Origin: Streptomyces maremycinicus
Lineage (GTDB): Bacteria > Actinomycetota > Actinomycetes > Streptomycetales > Streptomycetaceae
Assembly (NCBI RefSeq): GCF_001184025.1
Contig: NZ_BBYG01000013.1
Span: forward strand, 434,001-498,000
Direction: 5' to 3'
Length of the DNA: 64,000 nucleotides
Position 1 is the first letter of the stretch. Every line of letters starts with the position of its first letter. Below, piece after piece: positions 49,456-58,807 of this stretch. The notes beneath the pieces are model-generated. The model ran no database searches. It was not told the DNA's origin and saw only the letters and a list, made by a program, of their open reading frames with translations. A program made the position numbers and the translations under genes.

Positions 49456-50217
49456 TTACTTCTTCTTGCCCTGGTTCTTCACTGCTTCGATCGCTGCTGC
49501 TGCCGCGTCCGGGTCGAGGTAGGTGCCGCCCGGGGTGATCGGCTTGAAGGACGCGTCGAGTTCGTAGGCCAGGGGGATGCCCGTCGGGATGTTCAGGCCC
49601 GCGATGTCGGCGTCCGAGATGCCGTCGAGGTGCTTGACGAGGGCTCGGAGCGAGTTGCCGTGGGCGGCGACGAGGACCGTGCGGCCGGACAGGAGGTCCG
49701 GGACGATGCCGTCGTACCAGTACGGGAGCATGCGGACGACGACGTCCTTCAGGCACTCCGTGCGGGGGCGCAGCTCCGGCGGGATCGACGCGTAGCGGGG
49801 GTCGGCGGCCTGCGAGAACTCCGAGTCGTCCGACAGCGGCGGCGGCGGGGTGTCGTAGGAGCGGCGCCAGAGCATGAACTGCTCCTCGCCGAACTCCGCG
49901 AGGGTCTGCGCCTTGTCCTTGCCCTGGAGGGCGCCGTAGTGGCGTTCGTTCAGGCGCCAGGAGCGGTGGACCGGGATCCAGTGGCGGTCGGCGGATTCGA
50001 GGGCCAGCTGGGCCGTCCGGATCGCGCGCTTCTGGAGCGACGTGTGGACCACGTCGGGGAGGAGGTCGGCATCCTTCAGGAGTTCGCCACCGCGGACCGC
50101 CTCCTTCTCGCCCTTCTCGTTGAGGTTGACGTCCACCCAGCCGGTGAACAGGTTCTTCGCGTTCCACTCGCTCTCGCCGTGGCGGAGGAGGATCAGCTTG
50201 TACGGTGCGTCGGCCAT
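49456..50217 (-). CDS. gpmA: 2,3-bisphosphoglycerate-dependent phosphoglycerate mutase
   Basis: 253-residue glycolytic enzyme that interconverts 3- and 2-phosphoglycerate. The phospho-histidine motif LLRHGESEWNAKNLFTGW is at about residues 9-26, and the second His is in VAAHGNSLRALVKHL (about 184-198). NERHYGALQGKDK is the substrate loop. The ATG at 50217 has a TACGCT box about 8 bases upstream, so the message is probably leaderless; the longer frame is not conserved. The 3' end is copied in decayed form at 47.7 kb. Confidence 0.96.
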   Translation of the reverse strand: MADAPYKLILLRHGESEWNAKNLFTGWVDVNLNEKGEKEAVRGGELLKDADLLPDVVHTSLQKRAIRTAQLALESADRHWIPVHRSWRLNERHYGALQGKDKAQTLAEFGEEQFMLWRRSYDTPPPPLSDDSEFSQAADPRYASIPPELRPRTECLKDVVVRMLPYWYDGIVPDLLSGRTVLVAAHGNSLRALVKHLDGISDADIAGLNIPTGIPLAYELDASFKPITPGGTYLDPDAAAAAIEAVKNQGKKK

Positions 50218-50395
50218 GCGTATGAGCGTAATCCACCGCTCCGATCCGTTGTGCGCCCGCTCGTACAGCGGACAGGCCCTCCGACGGTTGACGGGATCTG
50301 TTAATTGAGTGGCCTCCCGCACCGCGCCTCTCGTAAGTTCTGAGCGCCGCCTGAGCCACTTACACCCAGCCGTCCGCACCCCGGGGGAGTCCGTC

Positions 50396-51721
50396 ATGTC
50401 CGTCGCCGTCCTGAGACGTGCCGCCCGCGAGACGCTCTCCGGGCTGCCGCGCGAGTTCTGGTGGCTGTGGACCAGCACCCTCGTCAACCGGCTCGGCGGT
50501 TTCGTCGCCACCTTCATGGCGCTGTACCTGACACTCGACCGCGGGTACTCCGCCTCCTACGCCGGGCTCGTCGCCTCCCTGCTCGGGCTGGGCGGGGTCG
50601 TCTCGTCGCTCGCCGGCGGGGTCATGGCGGACCGGCTGGGGCGGCGGCCCACCCTGCTCGTCGCGCAGACCTCGACCGCCGCGTCGGTGGCGCTGCTCGG
50701 GTTCGTGGAGCATCCCGTCGCCATCGCCGGCGTCGCCTTCCTGGTCGGCATGGCCTCCAACGCCTCCCGGCCGGCCGTGCAGGCGATGATGGCCGACATC
50801 GTGCGGCCCGAGGACCGGGTCCGCGCCTTCTCGCTCAACTACTGGGCGATCAACCTCGGCTTCGCCGTCTCCTCCATGGCCGCCGGGTTCATCGCCGAGG
50901 TCAGCTACCGCGCCGGGTTCCTGCTCGAGGCCGGGATGACCCTCGTCTGCGCGGTCGTCGTCTTCCTCAAGCTGCCCGAGTCCCGCCCCGAGCGGGAGGC
51001 GAAGGCGGTGCAGGAGGACAGCGTCGGGCTGGGGACCGTGCTGCGCGACGGGCGGTTCATGGGCGTCGTCGGGCTGTCCTTCCTCGTCGCGCTCGTGTTC
51101 CAGCAGGGGGCGGTGGGGCTGCCCGTGGCGATGGGCGCGGCCGGGTTCACGCCGGCCGACTACGGCTTGGCGATCGCCGTCAACGGCGTGCTCATCGTCG
51201 CGCTCCAGATCCCCGTCACCCGGTTCATCGAGCACCGGGACCCGCGACGGCTGCTGATCGTCTCCTCGGTGCTCGCGGGGTACGGGTTCGGGCTCACCGC
51301 CTTCGCCGGGTCGGTCGGCGTCTTCGCGCTCACGGTCTGCGTGTGGACCCTGGCGGAGATCGTCAACGCGCCGACCCAGACGGGGCTCGTCGTCCGCCTC
51401 TCCCCGACCCACGGACGCGGGCGCTACCAGGGCATGTACACGCTGTCCTGGGCCGTGGCCTCCCTGGTCGCCCCGGTGATGTCCGGCTTCGTCATCGACC
51501 GGTTCGGAGCCGAGTGGCTGTGGGGGATGTGCGCCGTCGTGGGAACGGCGGCCGGCGTCGGATACGCCGTGCTGATGCGGCGCCTTCCGGAGGAGGGCAC
51601 GGTCCGGGGCGAGAAGACCGCGGTCGTGGCGAACGTCCCCGGCGAGCAGGCCGCCGCAGCCGAGCCCGCGGCCACATCCGAGCCTGCCACCACCGCCGAG
51701 CCCGCGGCCAGCGCCGTCTGA
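50396..51721 (+). CDS. MFS transporter (12 TMS)
   Basis: 441-residue major facilitator with 12 predicted helices. Motif A is GGVMADRLGRRPTL (about 74-87) and a second, weaker copy (HRDPRRLL) lies between helices 8 and 9. It starts at the ATG 5 bases after GGGGGAGT. The C-terminal 35 residues are Ala/Glu/Thr/Pro repeats (AEPAATSEPATTAEPAA). Drug or metabolite efflux is likely; the substrate is not known. Confidence 0.9.
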   Translation: MSVAVLRRAARETLSGLPREFWWLWTSTLVNRLGGFVATFMALYLTLDRGYSASYAGLVASLLGLGGVVSSLAGGVMADRLGRRPTLLVAQTSTAASVALLGFVEHPVAIAGVAFLVGMASNASRPAVQAMMADIVRPEDRVRAFSLNYWAINLGFAVSSMAAGFIAEVSYRAGFLLEAGMTLVCAVVVFLKLPESRPEREAKAVQEDSVGLGTVLRDGRFMGVVGLSFLVALVFQQGAVGLPVAMGAAGFTPADYGLAIAVNGVLIVALQIPVTRFIEHRDPRRLLIVSSVLAGYGFGLTAFAGSVGVFALTVCVWTLAEIVNAPTQTGLVVRLSPTHGRGRYQGMYTLSWAVASLVAPVMSGFVIDRFGAEWLWGMCAVVGTAAGVGYAVLMRRLPEEGTVRGEKTAVVANVPGEQAAAAEPAATSEPATTAEPAASAV

Positions 51722-51758
51722 GCGGTCCGAGGGCGGGAGCGCGGCTCAGGGGCGGTGC

Positions 51759-52274
51759 TCAGGGGTGCATCCGTGCGCCCTTCAGCACCTTGTCCACCGC
51801 GTTCCTCGGTCCGTAGACCGCCAGGCCCACGACGTCCAGCCCGGCCGACGGCACGGCGCGCACCGCCGCGCGGTTGTCGCGGTCGTTGCCGGTGGCGAAG
51901 AGGTCGCTCGTGAACACCGCGCGCGGGAGGGCCCGGGAGAGCACGCGCGCGTGTGCGGCGGTCAGCGTCTCCTTCGTGCCCTCGAAGACCAGCACCGGCT
52001 GGCGGAACATCGACAGGTACCCCACGCCGTCCGCGTCCTCGTACGGCTCCCCGATCACCTCGGGCAGGGCCGTACCGAGGCCGCTGACCAGGAACGCGGT
52101 GACGTTCAGGCGCTGCCAGGTCTCCAGGTCCTCGCGCAGCAGGACGGCGATCTTCGTCTCGAAGCGGACGGGTCCCGCGGCCGGGTTCGTGGTCGTGCCG
52201 GCGTCGATGGTCGCGGTGGCGTCGATGGTCGCGGTGGCGTCGGTGCTCGTGGTGGCGTCGGTGCTCGTGGTCAT
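51759..52274 (-). CDS. DUF2000 family protein
   Basis: 171-residue protein. Residues about 32-171 match DUF2000 (RFETKIAVLLREDLETWQRL, then YEDADGVGYLSMFRQPVLVFEG), a fold related to peptidyl-tRNA hydrolase-type PTH2 proteins; activity unknown. The first 30 residues (MTTSTDATTSTDATATID and on) come from 12- and 18-bp DNA repeats and are likely disordered. It is divergent from an AraC regulator, with 49 bases between the starts, so it is the obvious regulated gene. Confidence 0.85.
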   Translation of the reverse strand: MTTSTDATTSTDATATIDATATIDAGTTTNPAAGPVRFETKIAVLLREDLETWQRLNVTAFLVSGLGTALPEVIGEPYEDADGVGYLSMFRQPVLVFEGTKETLTAAHARVLSRALPRAVFTSDLFATGNDRDNRAAVRAVPSAGLDVVGLAVYGPRNAVDKVLKGARMHP

Positions 52275-52323
52275 GGGACGAGACTGCCGATCGGCGTTCG
52301 GCTTCGTCTTGTACGTTCTTTGC

Positions 52324-53133
52324 ATGGCACCCCGGCAGGAAGTCTCCGCCTGGCGCCCGGCCGTCCCGGGCGTCGTGGAGGTCTTCCACGCCCACTTCAC
52401 CGAGTACGCGTACCCGATGCACGTCCATGAGGCGTGGACGCTGCTGATCGTCGACGACGGCGCCGTACGGTACGACCTCGACCGGCATGAGCACGGCACC
52501 CCGCACGACACCGTGTCCCTGCTGCCGCCGCACGTGCCGCACAACGGCTCGCCCGCGACCTCGGGCGGCTTCCGCAAGCGGGTCCTGTACCTGGACGCCG
52601 AGGTGCTCGGCGAAGACCTCATCGGGGCCGCCGTCGACGCCCCCGACCTGCGCGATCCCGTGCTGCGCCGACGCGTCGGGCAGCTGCACTCCGCGCTCGC
52701 CCGCCCCGGCGACGAGCTGGAGGCCGACAGCCGCCTGACGCTGATCGGCGAGCGGTTGCGGACGCATCTGCGCGCGGGGCTGGACACCACCGCCGCGCGC
52801 CGCGACCCCGACCTCGCGCGCCGCCTGCGCGAGCTGCTCGACGAACACGTCGTCCAGGGTCTGACACTGGACGGCGCCGCCGGGCTCGTCGGGGCCCATC
52901 CGGCCCATCTGGTACGGGCGTTCAGCGCGGCGTACGGCATCGCGCCGCACCAGTACCTCACCTCCCGCCGGGTCGACCTCGCCCGCCGGCTCCTGCTCGA
53001 CGGACGGCCGCCGGGTGAGGTCGCGGTGGCGGCCGGCTTCTACGACCAGGCTCATCTGACCCGGCATTTCCGGAAGTTGGTGGGGGTCACACCCGGGCGG
53101 TACGGGGACGGTCGGAAGTCCTCCGTCCGGTGA
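52324..53133 (+). CDS. AraC-family transcriptional regulator
   Basis: 269-residue regulator. The N-terminal cupin (about 1-130) holds YPMHVHEAWTLLIVDDGAV, with a His/Glu pocket for a ligand. The C-terminal double helix-turn-helix (about 175-265) has GLTLDGAAGLVGAHPAHLVRAF and VAVAAGFYDQAHLTRHFRKL, followed by the usual GVTPGRY. A TACGTT box 8-13 bases before the ATG suggests a leaderless message. It probably controls the divergent DUF2000 gene. Confidence 0.92.
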   Translation: MAPRQEVSAWRPAVPGVVEVFHAHFTEYAYPMHVHEAWTLLIVDDGAVRYDLDRHEHGTPHDTVSLLPPHVPHNGSPATSGGFRKRVLYLDAEVLGEDLIGAAVDAPDLRDPVLRRRVGQLHSALARPGDELEADSRLTLIGERLRTHLRAGLDTTAARRDPDLARRLRELLDEHVVQGLTLDGAAGLVGAHPAHLVRAFSAAYGIAPHQYLTSRRVDLARRLLLDGRPPGEVAVAAGFYDQAHLTRHFRKLVGVTPGRYGDGRKSSVR

Positions 53134-53156
53134 CGACCCACGCATAGCGTCGCCCC

Positions 53157-53747
53157 ATGGACATCGACGAGACACCGCCCTCCCCCGGCACACCCGACCC
53201 TCACGGTCCTCACGGGCCTCAAGCCGCTCAAACCGCTCAGGGGCCACAGGCGGCTTCCGCGCGGGGTGGATCACACCTGAGACGGATATCGGTCGCCGTC
53301 GTGGGGGCGGCGGCCCTGGTCGCCCTGAGCGTCGGCATCGCCCTCGCGGCCGGTTCGGAGGAGGAGCCCTCCCCTCCCGTACCGAGCGCGTCGTCCGCCC
53401 GGCCGTCGGACACCGGGGGCGACACGGGGAGCGACACCTCCGGCGGCACCATCGGCGGCGTGGACGGCGGTACCAGCGGCGGGGTCGACGGCGGCAGCAG
53501 TGTCGGGATGGACGGCGGCGGCACGAGCGGTGGCACCGGCCCCGACGCGACGGAAACGCCGTCCACGTCCACCCCCCGACCCACCGCGCCGGTCGATCCG
53601 GACGACATCGACCGGCGTCTGGACGAGCTCGACCGCAGGCTGGACCAGCTGCCCACCAAGCAGGAACTGGCCGACGCCCTGCGCGCGTTCGCCGATCAGC
53701 TCGACGGCCCGCCCACCCCGACCGCCCCCGTCCCGGACCCCGAGTAG
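53157..53747 (+). CDS. Single-pass membrane protein with Gly-rich linker and helical tail
   Basis: 196-residue protein I do not recognise. It has a Pro/His/Gln-rich cytoplasmic N-terminus (1-43), one transmembrane segment (about 46-66, ISVAVVGAAALVALSVGIAL), and a Gly/Asp/Ser-rich linker with GGVDGGTSGGVDGG units. The C-terminal coiled-coil-like stretch (DDIDRRLDELDRRLDQL, then KQELADALRAFADQLDG) suggests oligomerisation outside the membrane. A TAGCGT box ends 7 bases before the ATG. Confidence 0.75.
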   Translation: MDIDETPPSPGTPDPHGPHGPQAAQTAQGPQAASARGGSHLRRISVAVVGAAALVALSVGIALAAGSEEEPSPPVPSASSARPSDTGGDTGSDTSGGTIGGVDGGTSGGVDGGSSVGMDGGGTSGGTGPDATETPSTSTPRPTAPVDPDDIDRRLDELDRRLDQLPTKQELADALRAFADQLDGPPTPTAPVPDPE

Positions 53748-53796
53748 CCCGGACGCGGACGCTTCCTGGCGCCCGGCCGTCCCGATCGCTTCCGGG

Positions 53797-54300
53797 TCAG
53801 TCGGCCGGGCGTTGCGTCAGATGCGCGAACGCGTCGAGGTTGCGGGTCGGTTCACCCCGGGAGACCCGCCACGCGTACTCCTTGCGGATGGCGCTCGCGA
53901 AGCCCAGCTCCAGCAGCGTGTTGAAGGCGCCGTCGGCGGCCTCCAGGACCTGGCCCATGAGGCGGTCGATCTCGTCGGCGGTGACCGAGGCGAGCGGGAG
54001 GCGCGCGGTGACGTAGACGTCGCCGAGCGGGTCGACGGCGTAACTCACGCCGTACAGCTTGAGGTTGCGCTCCAGGAGCCAGCGGTGGACGCCGGACTCG
54101 TTCTCGTCGGGGTGCCGGACGACGAAGGCGTTCAGGGAGAGGGAGTGGCGGCCGACGATGAGGGAGACCGTCGTTCTGAGCTTGCGGGTGCCGGGGAGCT
54201 GGACCACGTAGTTGCCCGGTGCGGGGCTCTCCCACTCCAGCTCCGCGTCCTTCAGGAAAGCCTCGATGACCTGTGCGGCCGTCTTCTCCACGTCACCCAT
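53797..54300 (-). CDS. YbjN-domain protein
   Basis: 167-residue YbjN/type III chaperone-like protein (about 5-150), with YVVQLPGTRKLRTTVSLIVG and FVVRHPDENESGVHRWLLER. YbjN proteins are linked to stress and chaperone functions, mostly without defined biochemistry. Its start overlaps the mshA end by 8 bases, so the two are co-translated, a pair widely kept in actinobacteria. Confidence 0.88.
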   Translation of the reverse strand: MGDVEKTAAQVIEAFLKDAELEWESPAPGNYVVQLPGTRKLRTTVSLIVGRHSLSLNAFVVRHPDENESGVHRWLLERNLKLYGVSYAVDPLGDVYVTARLPLASVTADEIDRLMGQVLEAADGAFNTLLELGFASAIRKEYAWRVSRGEPTRNLDAFAHLTQRPAD

Positions 54301-55630
54301 GCTCGGAGCGTACGCGACGGCGGTGGGACCGGTCGGCGGCCGCGTAGACGTCGGCGGTGGCGGCGGCGGCGGTGTCCCAGCCGAAGGACTGGGCGTGCGC
54401 GGTGGCGGCCGCGCCCATCCGGGCGGTGAGGTCGGGGCCGTCGGCGAAACGCTCGAGCACGCGCGCGTAGGCGGCGGGATCGTGGCCCTGCACCAGGAAG
54501 CCCGTCTCGCCGTCCCGCACGGCCACCGGGAGGCCGCCGACGGCGGCCGCGAGCACGGGGGTGCCGGCCGCCTGCGCCTCTATGGCGACCAGTCCGAAGG
54601 ACTCGCTGTAGGAGGGCACGACCAGCAGTGACGCCGCCCGGAACCAGTCCGCGAGCTGATCCTGGCCGACCGGTGGACGGAACCGTACGACATCCGCGAT
54701 GCCGAGCCGCGCGGCCAGCTTCTGGAGGCCCTCGGGCTTGGCGAGGCCGCTGCCACTGGGGCCGCCGACGATCGGGACGACGATGCGGGAGCGCAGCTCG
54801 GGTCGCTCGTCGAGCAGGACGGCCACCGCGCGCAGCAGCACGTCCGGAGCCTTCAGGGGCTGGATGCGGCCCGCGAAGAGCGGGACCAGCGCGTCCTGGG
54901 GCAGGCCCAGCCGGGCGCGGGCGGCGGCCCGGCCGTCCGCGGGGGTGAAGCGGTCGAGGTTGACGCCGGGGTGCACCACGGCGACCTTGTCGGGGCCCGC
55001 GTGGTAGTGCCGTACGAGTTCGTCGGCCTCCTCCGCCGTGTTGGCGATGAGCCGGTCGGCGGCGGCGACGATCTGGGTCTCGCCGATGACGCGGGCGGCG
55101 GGCTCGGGGGTGTCGCCGTCGGCCAGGTTGGCGTTCTTGACCTTGGCCATGGTGTGCATGGCGTGCACCAGGGGGGCGCCCCAGCGCTGGGCGGCCAGCC
55201 AGCCGACGTGCCCGGAGAGCCAGTAGTGCGAGTGCACGAGGTCGTAGTAGCCGGGGCGGTGACCGGCCCAGGCCTGCATCACGCCGTGGGTGAAGGCGCA
55301 CAGCTGGGCCGGGAGGTCTTCCTTGGCGAGGCCCTCGTAGGGACCCGCGTCGACGTGCCGGACGAGGACGCCGGGGGCCAGCTCGACGGTCGGCGGGAGG
55401 CCGCCGGTGGTCGCGCGCGTGAAGATCTCGACCTCGATGTTGATCGCGGCGAGGCGCTGCGCGAGTTCGACGATGTAGACGTTCATGCCGCCCGCGTCGC
55501 CGGTGCCGGGCTGGTGGAGCGGAGAGGTGTGCACGGAGAGCATCGCGACGCGGCGGGGGCGGCGGGGGAGCCTGAGCCGTGAGGGTGCCGCCGTAGAGCG
55601 ACGCCCGAGCCTGTTGGTGTACTGGCTCAC
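54293..55630 (-). CDS. mshA: D-inositol-3-phosphate glycosyltransferase MshA
   Basis: 445-residue GT4 glycosyltransferase that starts mycothiol synthesis by moving GlcNAc from UDP-GlcNAc to inositol-3-phosphate. The N-terminal loop SVHTSPLHQPGTGDAGGMNV (about 28-47) is diagnostic, HSHYWLSG is the acceptor His region, and the donor site reads FAGRIQPLKAPD and PSYSESFGLVAIEAQ (E-x7-E). The GTG at 55630 has GGAGGAA 8 bases upstream; the frame extends further but without conservation. Mycothiol is the main thiol of actinobacteria, so this also marks the host. Confidence 0.95.
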   Translation of the reverse strand: MSQYTNRLGRRSTAAPSRLRLPRRPRRVAMLSVHTSPLHQPGTGDAGGMNVYIVELAQRLAAINIEVEIFTRATTGGLPPTVELAPGVLVRHVDAGPYEGLAKEDLPAQLCAFTHGVMQAWAGHRPGYYDLVHSHYWLSGHVGWLAAQRWGAPLVHAMHTMAKVKNANLADGDTPEPAARVIGETQIVAAADRLIANTAEEADELVRHYHAGPDKVAVVHPGVNLDRFTPADGRAAARARLGLPQDALVPLFAGRIQPLKAPDVLLRAVAVLLDERPELRSRIVVPIVGGPSGSGLAKPEGLQKLAARLGIADVVRFRPPVGQDQLADWFRAASLLVVPSYSESFGLVAIEAQAAGTPVLAAAVGGLPVAVRDGETGFLVQGHDPAAYARVLERFADGPDLTARMGAAATAHAQSFGWDTAAAATADVYAAADRSHRRRVRSEHG

Positions 55631-55981
55631 GGGGCGTTTCCTCCTTGCTGCGGGCATGCCGGAAAGAGGGTGTGGGGCCCTCCGAGGAGCTGCAACGCCG
55701 GAGGGACGCGTTCCCATTCCGGGCGGATTTCGGGAGTGGGCGGTTTTTGCACAGTCATTACCCACTTTCGCTCAACCGTTCGAGTGGGATGTGCGTCGCG
55801 TGGACGAGGGCTGTTCTCGCCCCCGCCGCCCCTTCCCGTCCCGACCCCGGGGGCTGCCGCCCCCATACCCCCGCTCTCGGCCCCGAACGGGCCTCGTCCG
55901 CAAGCGCCGGACGGACTGCGTGGTCCGGGCGGGCCGCACAGCCGGGCGGACCGGTGAGAGCGGCGCATTACTCTCGTAGGC
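55631..55981. other. Divergent promoter region of mshA
   Basis: About 350 bases without a credible gene. AT-richer sequence TTTTTGCACAGTCATTACCC (about 55744-55763) stands out and may hold the mshA promoter. A TACTCT box at about 55969-55974 sits 7 bases before the next gene's ATG. Confidence 0.45.
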
Positions 55982-56800
55982 ATGAGTTCCCGCGCCCCCG
56001 CCCGCCCCGTGGGCACGGTCACGCGCGGGACGACGAATCCCAACCGGCTGCGCCGCATGGACCGCTGGATCGCCGCGACGCACGGCGCCGAGCTGCGCCG
56101 CGCCGCCGACCCCCTCGCCGTCGACCTCGGGTACGGGGCCGCGCCCTGGACGGCCGTCGAGCTGCTGCTGCGACTGCGCTCCGTCGCTCCCCGCGCGCGT
56201 GTCGTGGGCGTGGAGATCGAACCGGCCCGGGTGGCGGCCGCCGAGCCCTACGCGCGCGAGGGGCTGGACTTCCGGCACGGCGGGTTCGAGATTCCGGTGC
56301 CCCGGCGGCCGCACCTCGTCCGGGCCGCCAATGTGCTGCGGCAGTACGACGAGGACGAGGTCGCCGCGGTCTGGCGGCGGCTGTGCGCGCGGCTCGCGCC
56401 CGCCGATCCGGTGACCGGGTCCCGCGGCGGTCTGCTGGTCGAGGGGACCTGCGACGAGATCGGACGCCGGCACGTATGGGTCGCGCTCGGACCGGAAGGG
56501 CCGCGCACGGTCACGTTCGCGACCCGCCTGGGGTCGCTGGAGCGGCCCTCGGACCTGGCGGAGCGGCTGCCCAAGGCGCTGATCCACCGCAACGTCCCGG
56601 GCGAACCGGTGCACGCCTTCCTGCGCGACTTCGACCGCGCCTGGGCGGCCGCCGCGCCCTACGCGTCGTACGGCGCCCGCCAGCGGTGGATCCGCACGGT
56701 ACGGGAGCTGACGGCGGACTGGCCCGTGACGGACGGGCCGGCGCGGTGGCGGCAAGGGGAAGTGACGGTGCGGTGGGGGGCGTTGGCACCCCGCGGCTGA
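55982..56800 (+). CDS. SAM-dependent methyltransferase
   Basis: 272-residue class I methyltransferase fold. Motif I is AVDLGYGAAPWTAVELLLRL (about 45-64), an unusual GYGxxPW form; the acidic end of beta-2 is VVGVEIEPARVAAA and motif IV is HLVRAANVLRQYDEDEV. After this comes a C-terminal part with FRDFDRAWAAAAPYASYG-type helices. The substrate is unknown. The ATG has a leaderless-type TACTCT upstream. Confidence 0.82.
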   Translation: MSSRAPARPVGTVTRGTTNPNRLRRMDRWIAATHGAELRRAADPLAVDLGYGAAPWTAVELLLRLRSVAPRARVVGVEIEPARVAAAEPYAREGLDFRHGGFEIPVPRRPHLVRAANVLRQYDEDEVAAVWRRLCARLAPADPVTGSRGGLLVEGTCDEIGRRHVWVALGPEGPRTVTFATRLGSLERPSDLAERLPKALIHRNVPGEPVHAFLRDFDRAWAAAAPYASYGARQRWIRTVRELTADWPVTDGPARWRQGEVTVRWGALAPRG

Positions 56801-56849
56801 GTCATCGGCCGAACCCCCGCCAGGCGTCGGGGTCCACAGGTCAGGGGGC

Positions 56850-57230
56850 AGAGGCCAGGGGCCAGCCGCCAGGCGGGGCAGGGGGCAAGGACCGACGGCC
56901 AGGGCGGGTGTCAGGGGCCACAGGTCAGGGACGGGGGTCAGGGGGCAGGGCCCCAACGACCAGGCGCGGCAGGGGTCAGGGGCCGACGGCCAGGGCGGGC
57001 GTCACAGGCCACAGGTCAGGGACGGGGGTCAGGGGGCAGGCCCCAACGACCAGGCGCGGCAGGGGTCAGGGGCCGACGGCCAGGGCGGGCGTCAGGGGCC
57101 ACAGGTCAGGGACGGGGGTCAGGGGGCAGGGGCCAACGGCCAGGCGCGGCAGGGGTCAAGGGCGGACGGCCAGGGGGCGGGCGTAGGGGTCAGGGGTCAG
57201 CCGGCGGGGCCACCGGCCAGGCGGGGCAGG
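56850..57230. repeat. About four 90-bp tandem repeats
   Basis: The unit beginning GCCAGGGCGGGYGTCA and running through GGCCACAGGTCAGGGACGGG and CAGGCGCGGCAGGGGTCA recurs at 56898, 56989, 57079 and (partial) 57169, a period of 90-91 bases. No gene is present in the 635-base gap. Confidence 0.85.
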
Positions 57231-57435
57231 GGTCGGCGGGAACGATCTCTGTGAGTCGTTCGTCACACTGGCGGGGAGATCGTCATGACGGGGCGGCGAG
57301 GAGGGGAAGGACTGCTCGGGTCGCCGAGTCGCTCCGGTGTTCCGTCGTCACCTCTGTCGTTTTCGGCCGTGACGTGGCACGATCCCCCGGACGCCGTAAG
57401 TTACTGACGGTTAATCAGGGTTTGGGGGACGGGGT

Positions 57436-58527
57436 ATGGGTACGGGCAAGCGCGGCCTGCTCACGGCGGCGGTGACGGTGGTCTGCGCGGTCACCGTGCT
57501 GGGCGCACCCGGCACCGCGTTCGCCAGCCCGAGCCCCACACCGTCGCCGTCGGCGAGTTCCACGGCCCCGCCGCTGCCCTCCACCGCGTCCAACAAGGAC
57601 CTGGAGGCCGTCCGCACCAAGCTCGCAGCGCTCTACCACGACGCCGCGGTCGCCACCGACGCCTACAACGCGGCCGAGGAGGCGGCGAAGAAGCAGTCCG
57701 CGCAGATCGTGGCGCTGGCCAAGAAGATCGTCGCGGGCCAGGAGAAGCTGGACGACCTCAAGGACCGCGCGGGTGCCGCGGCCCGCGCCCAGTACCGCAC
57801 CGGCGGCCTGCCGGACGAGGCGCAGTTGATGCTGACCGACGACCCGTCGGAGTTCCTCGACGGCGCGGGCCGGGCGCGTCAGGGCCAGCGGGCCACCAAG
57901 GGCCTGATCGGTGAACTCACCCGCACCCAGCAGGACTTGGAGCAGTACTCCAAGGACGCCTCCAGCCAGTGGCAGAAGCTGGAGGCGGGCCGCAAGACCA
58001 AGGCGGCCGCCCAGAAGAAGATCGAGAAGCAGATCGCGGCGGCCGAGAAGCTCGAGTCCCGGCTCGAGAAGAAGGAGAAGGAGCGCCTCGAACAACTGGA
58101 GGCGCAGGTCGCGCTGGAGGCGCAGACCGCCTGGCTGGACACCGGCATCCTGGACGAGATCGACAGCGCGGCCTCCGTCCAGGGCAAGAAGGCCGTGCAG
58201 TTCGCCACCGCCCAGATCGGCAAGCCGTATGTGTGGGGCGCGGAGGGCCCGGACAGCTTCGACTGCTCCGGACTGACCTCCGAGGCCTGGCGGAGCGCCG
58301 GGCGGGCGATACCGCGCACCTCGCAGGAGCAGTGGAAACAGCTGCCCCACATCGCCGTCGAGGACATGCGCCCCGGCGACCTGATCATCTACTTCGACGA
58401 CGCCAGCCATGTCGCCATGTACGCGGGCGACGGCGCGATCATCCACGCCCCGCGCCCGGGCCGCACGGTCACCCTCGCGGGGGCGGGCTCGATGCCGATA
58501 CTCGGGGTGGTCCGGCCGGACGCGTGA
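57436..58527 (+). CDS. NlpC/P60 cell-wall endopeptidase
   Basis: 363-residue secreted peptidoglycan hydrolase. A signal peptide ends at TAFA-S (about residue 30), then a Ser/Pro/Thr segment, then a long coiled coil (about 50-240) as in RipA-like enzymes. The NlpC/P60 domain (about 255-363) has the catalytic Cys in SFDCSGL (about 277) and the His in SHVAMYAGDGAIIHAP (about 328). It probably cleaves D-Glu/meso- or LL-DAP peptide bonds in growth or sporulation. No c-di-AMP (ydaO) riboswitch core, which some Streptomyces wall hydrolase genes carry, was found in the 200 bases upstream. Confidence 0.92.
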   Translation: MGTGKRGLLTAAVTVVCAVTVLGAPGTAFASPSPTPSPSASSTAPPLPSTASNKDLEAVRTKLAALYHDAAVATDAYNAAEEAAKKQSAQIVALAKKIVAGQEKLDDLKDRAGAAARAQYRTGGLPDEAQLMLTDDPSEFLDGAGRARQGQRATKGLIGELTRTQQDLEQYSKDASSQWQKLEAGRKTKAAAQKKIEKQIAAAEKLESRLEKKEKERLEQLEAQVALEAQTAWLDTGILDEIDSAASVQGKKAVQFATAQIGKPYVWGAEGPDSFDCSGLTSEAWRSAGRAIPRTSQEQWKQLPHIAVEDMRPGDLIIYFDDASHVAMYAGDGAIIHAPRPGRTVTLAGAGSMPILGVVRPDA

Positions 58528-58807
58528 GGCCCGGCGTCCGCACGGCACCCGGGCATCGCGCCGCACGTGACCCAGGCCACCCGCGCCCCGCCGCCGGACT
58601 CCGCGCGGACGTGACGTTCGTCATCCCCACACCACACCCGCCCCGCCCAAATGCGGTACAGAACGCGGCATATGACAGCGGCCAGAGATCAAGCGGCCTG
58701 CCTCACACCATTCCGTTGCGGCGCCTTCTGCCGCTATGGTCCCCGTCGGTGGGTCGAGGTCCCTCGTCCCCGCCATGCCCTCGGGGGGAGGGAAGGAACT
58801 CAAGACG

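Noticed and set aside
57231..57435. c-di-AMP (ydaO) riboswitch before the NlpC/P60 gene
   Set aside because: Such elements precede some Streptomyces wall hydrolase genes, but I could not find the conserved core or the paired stems here.
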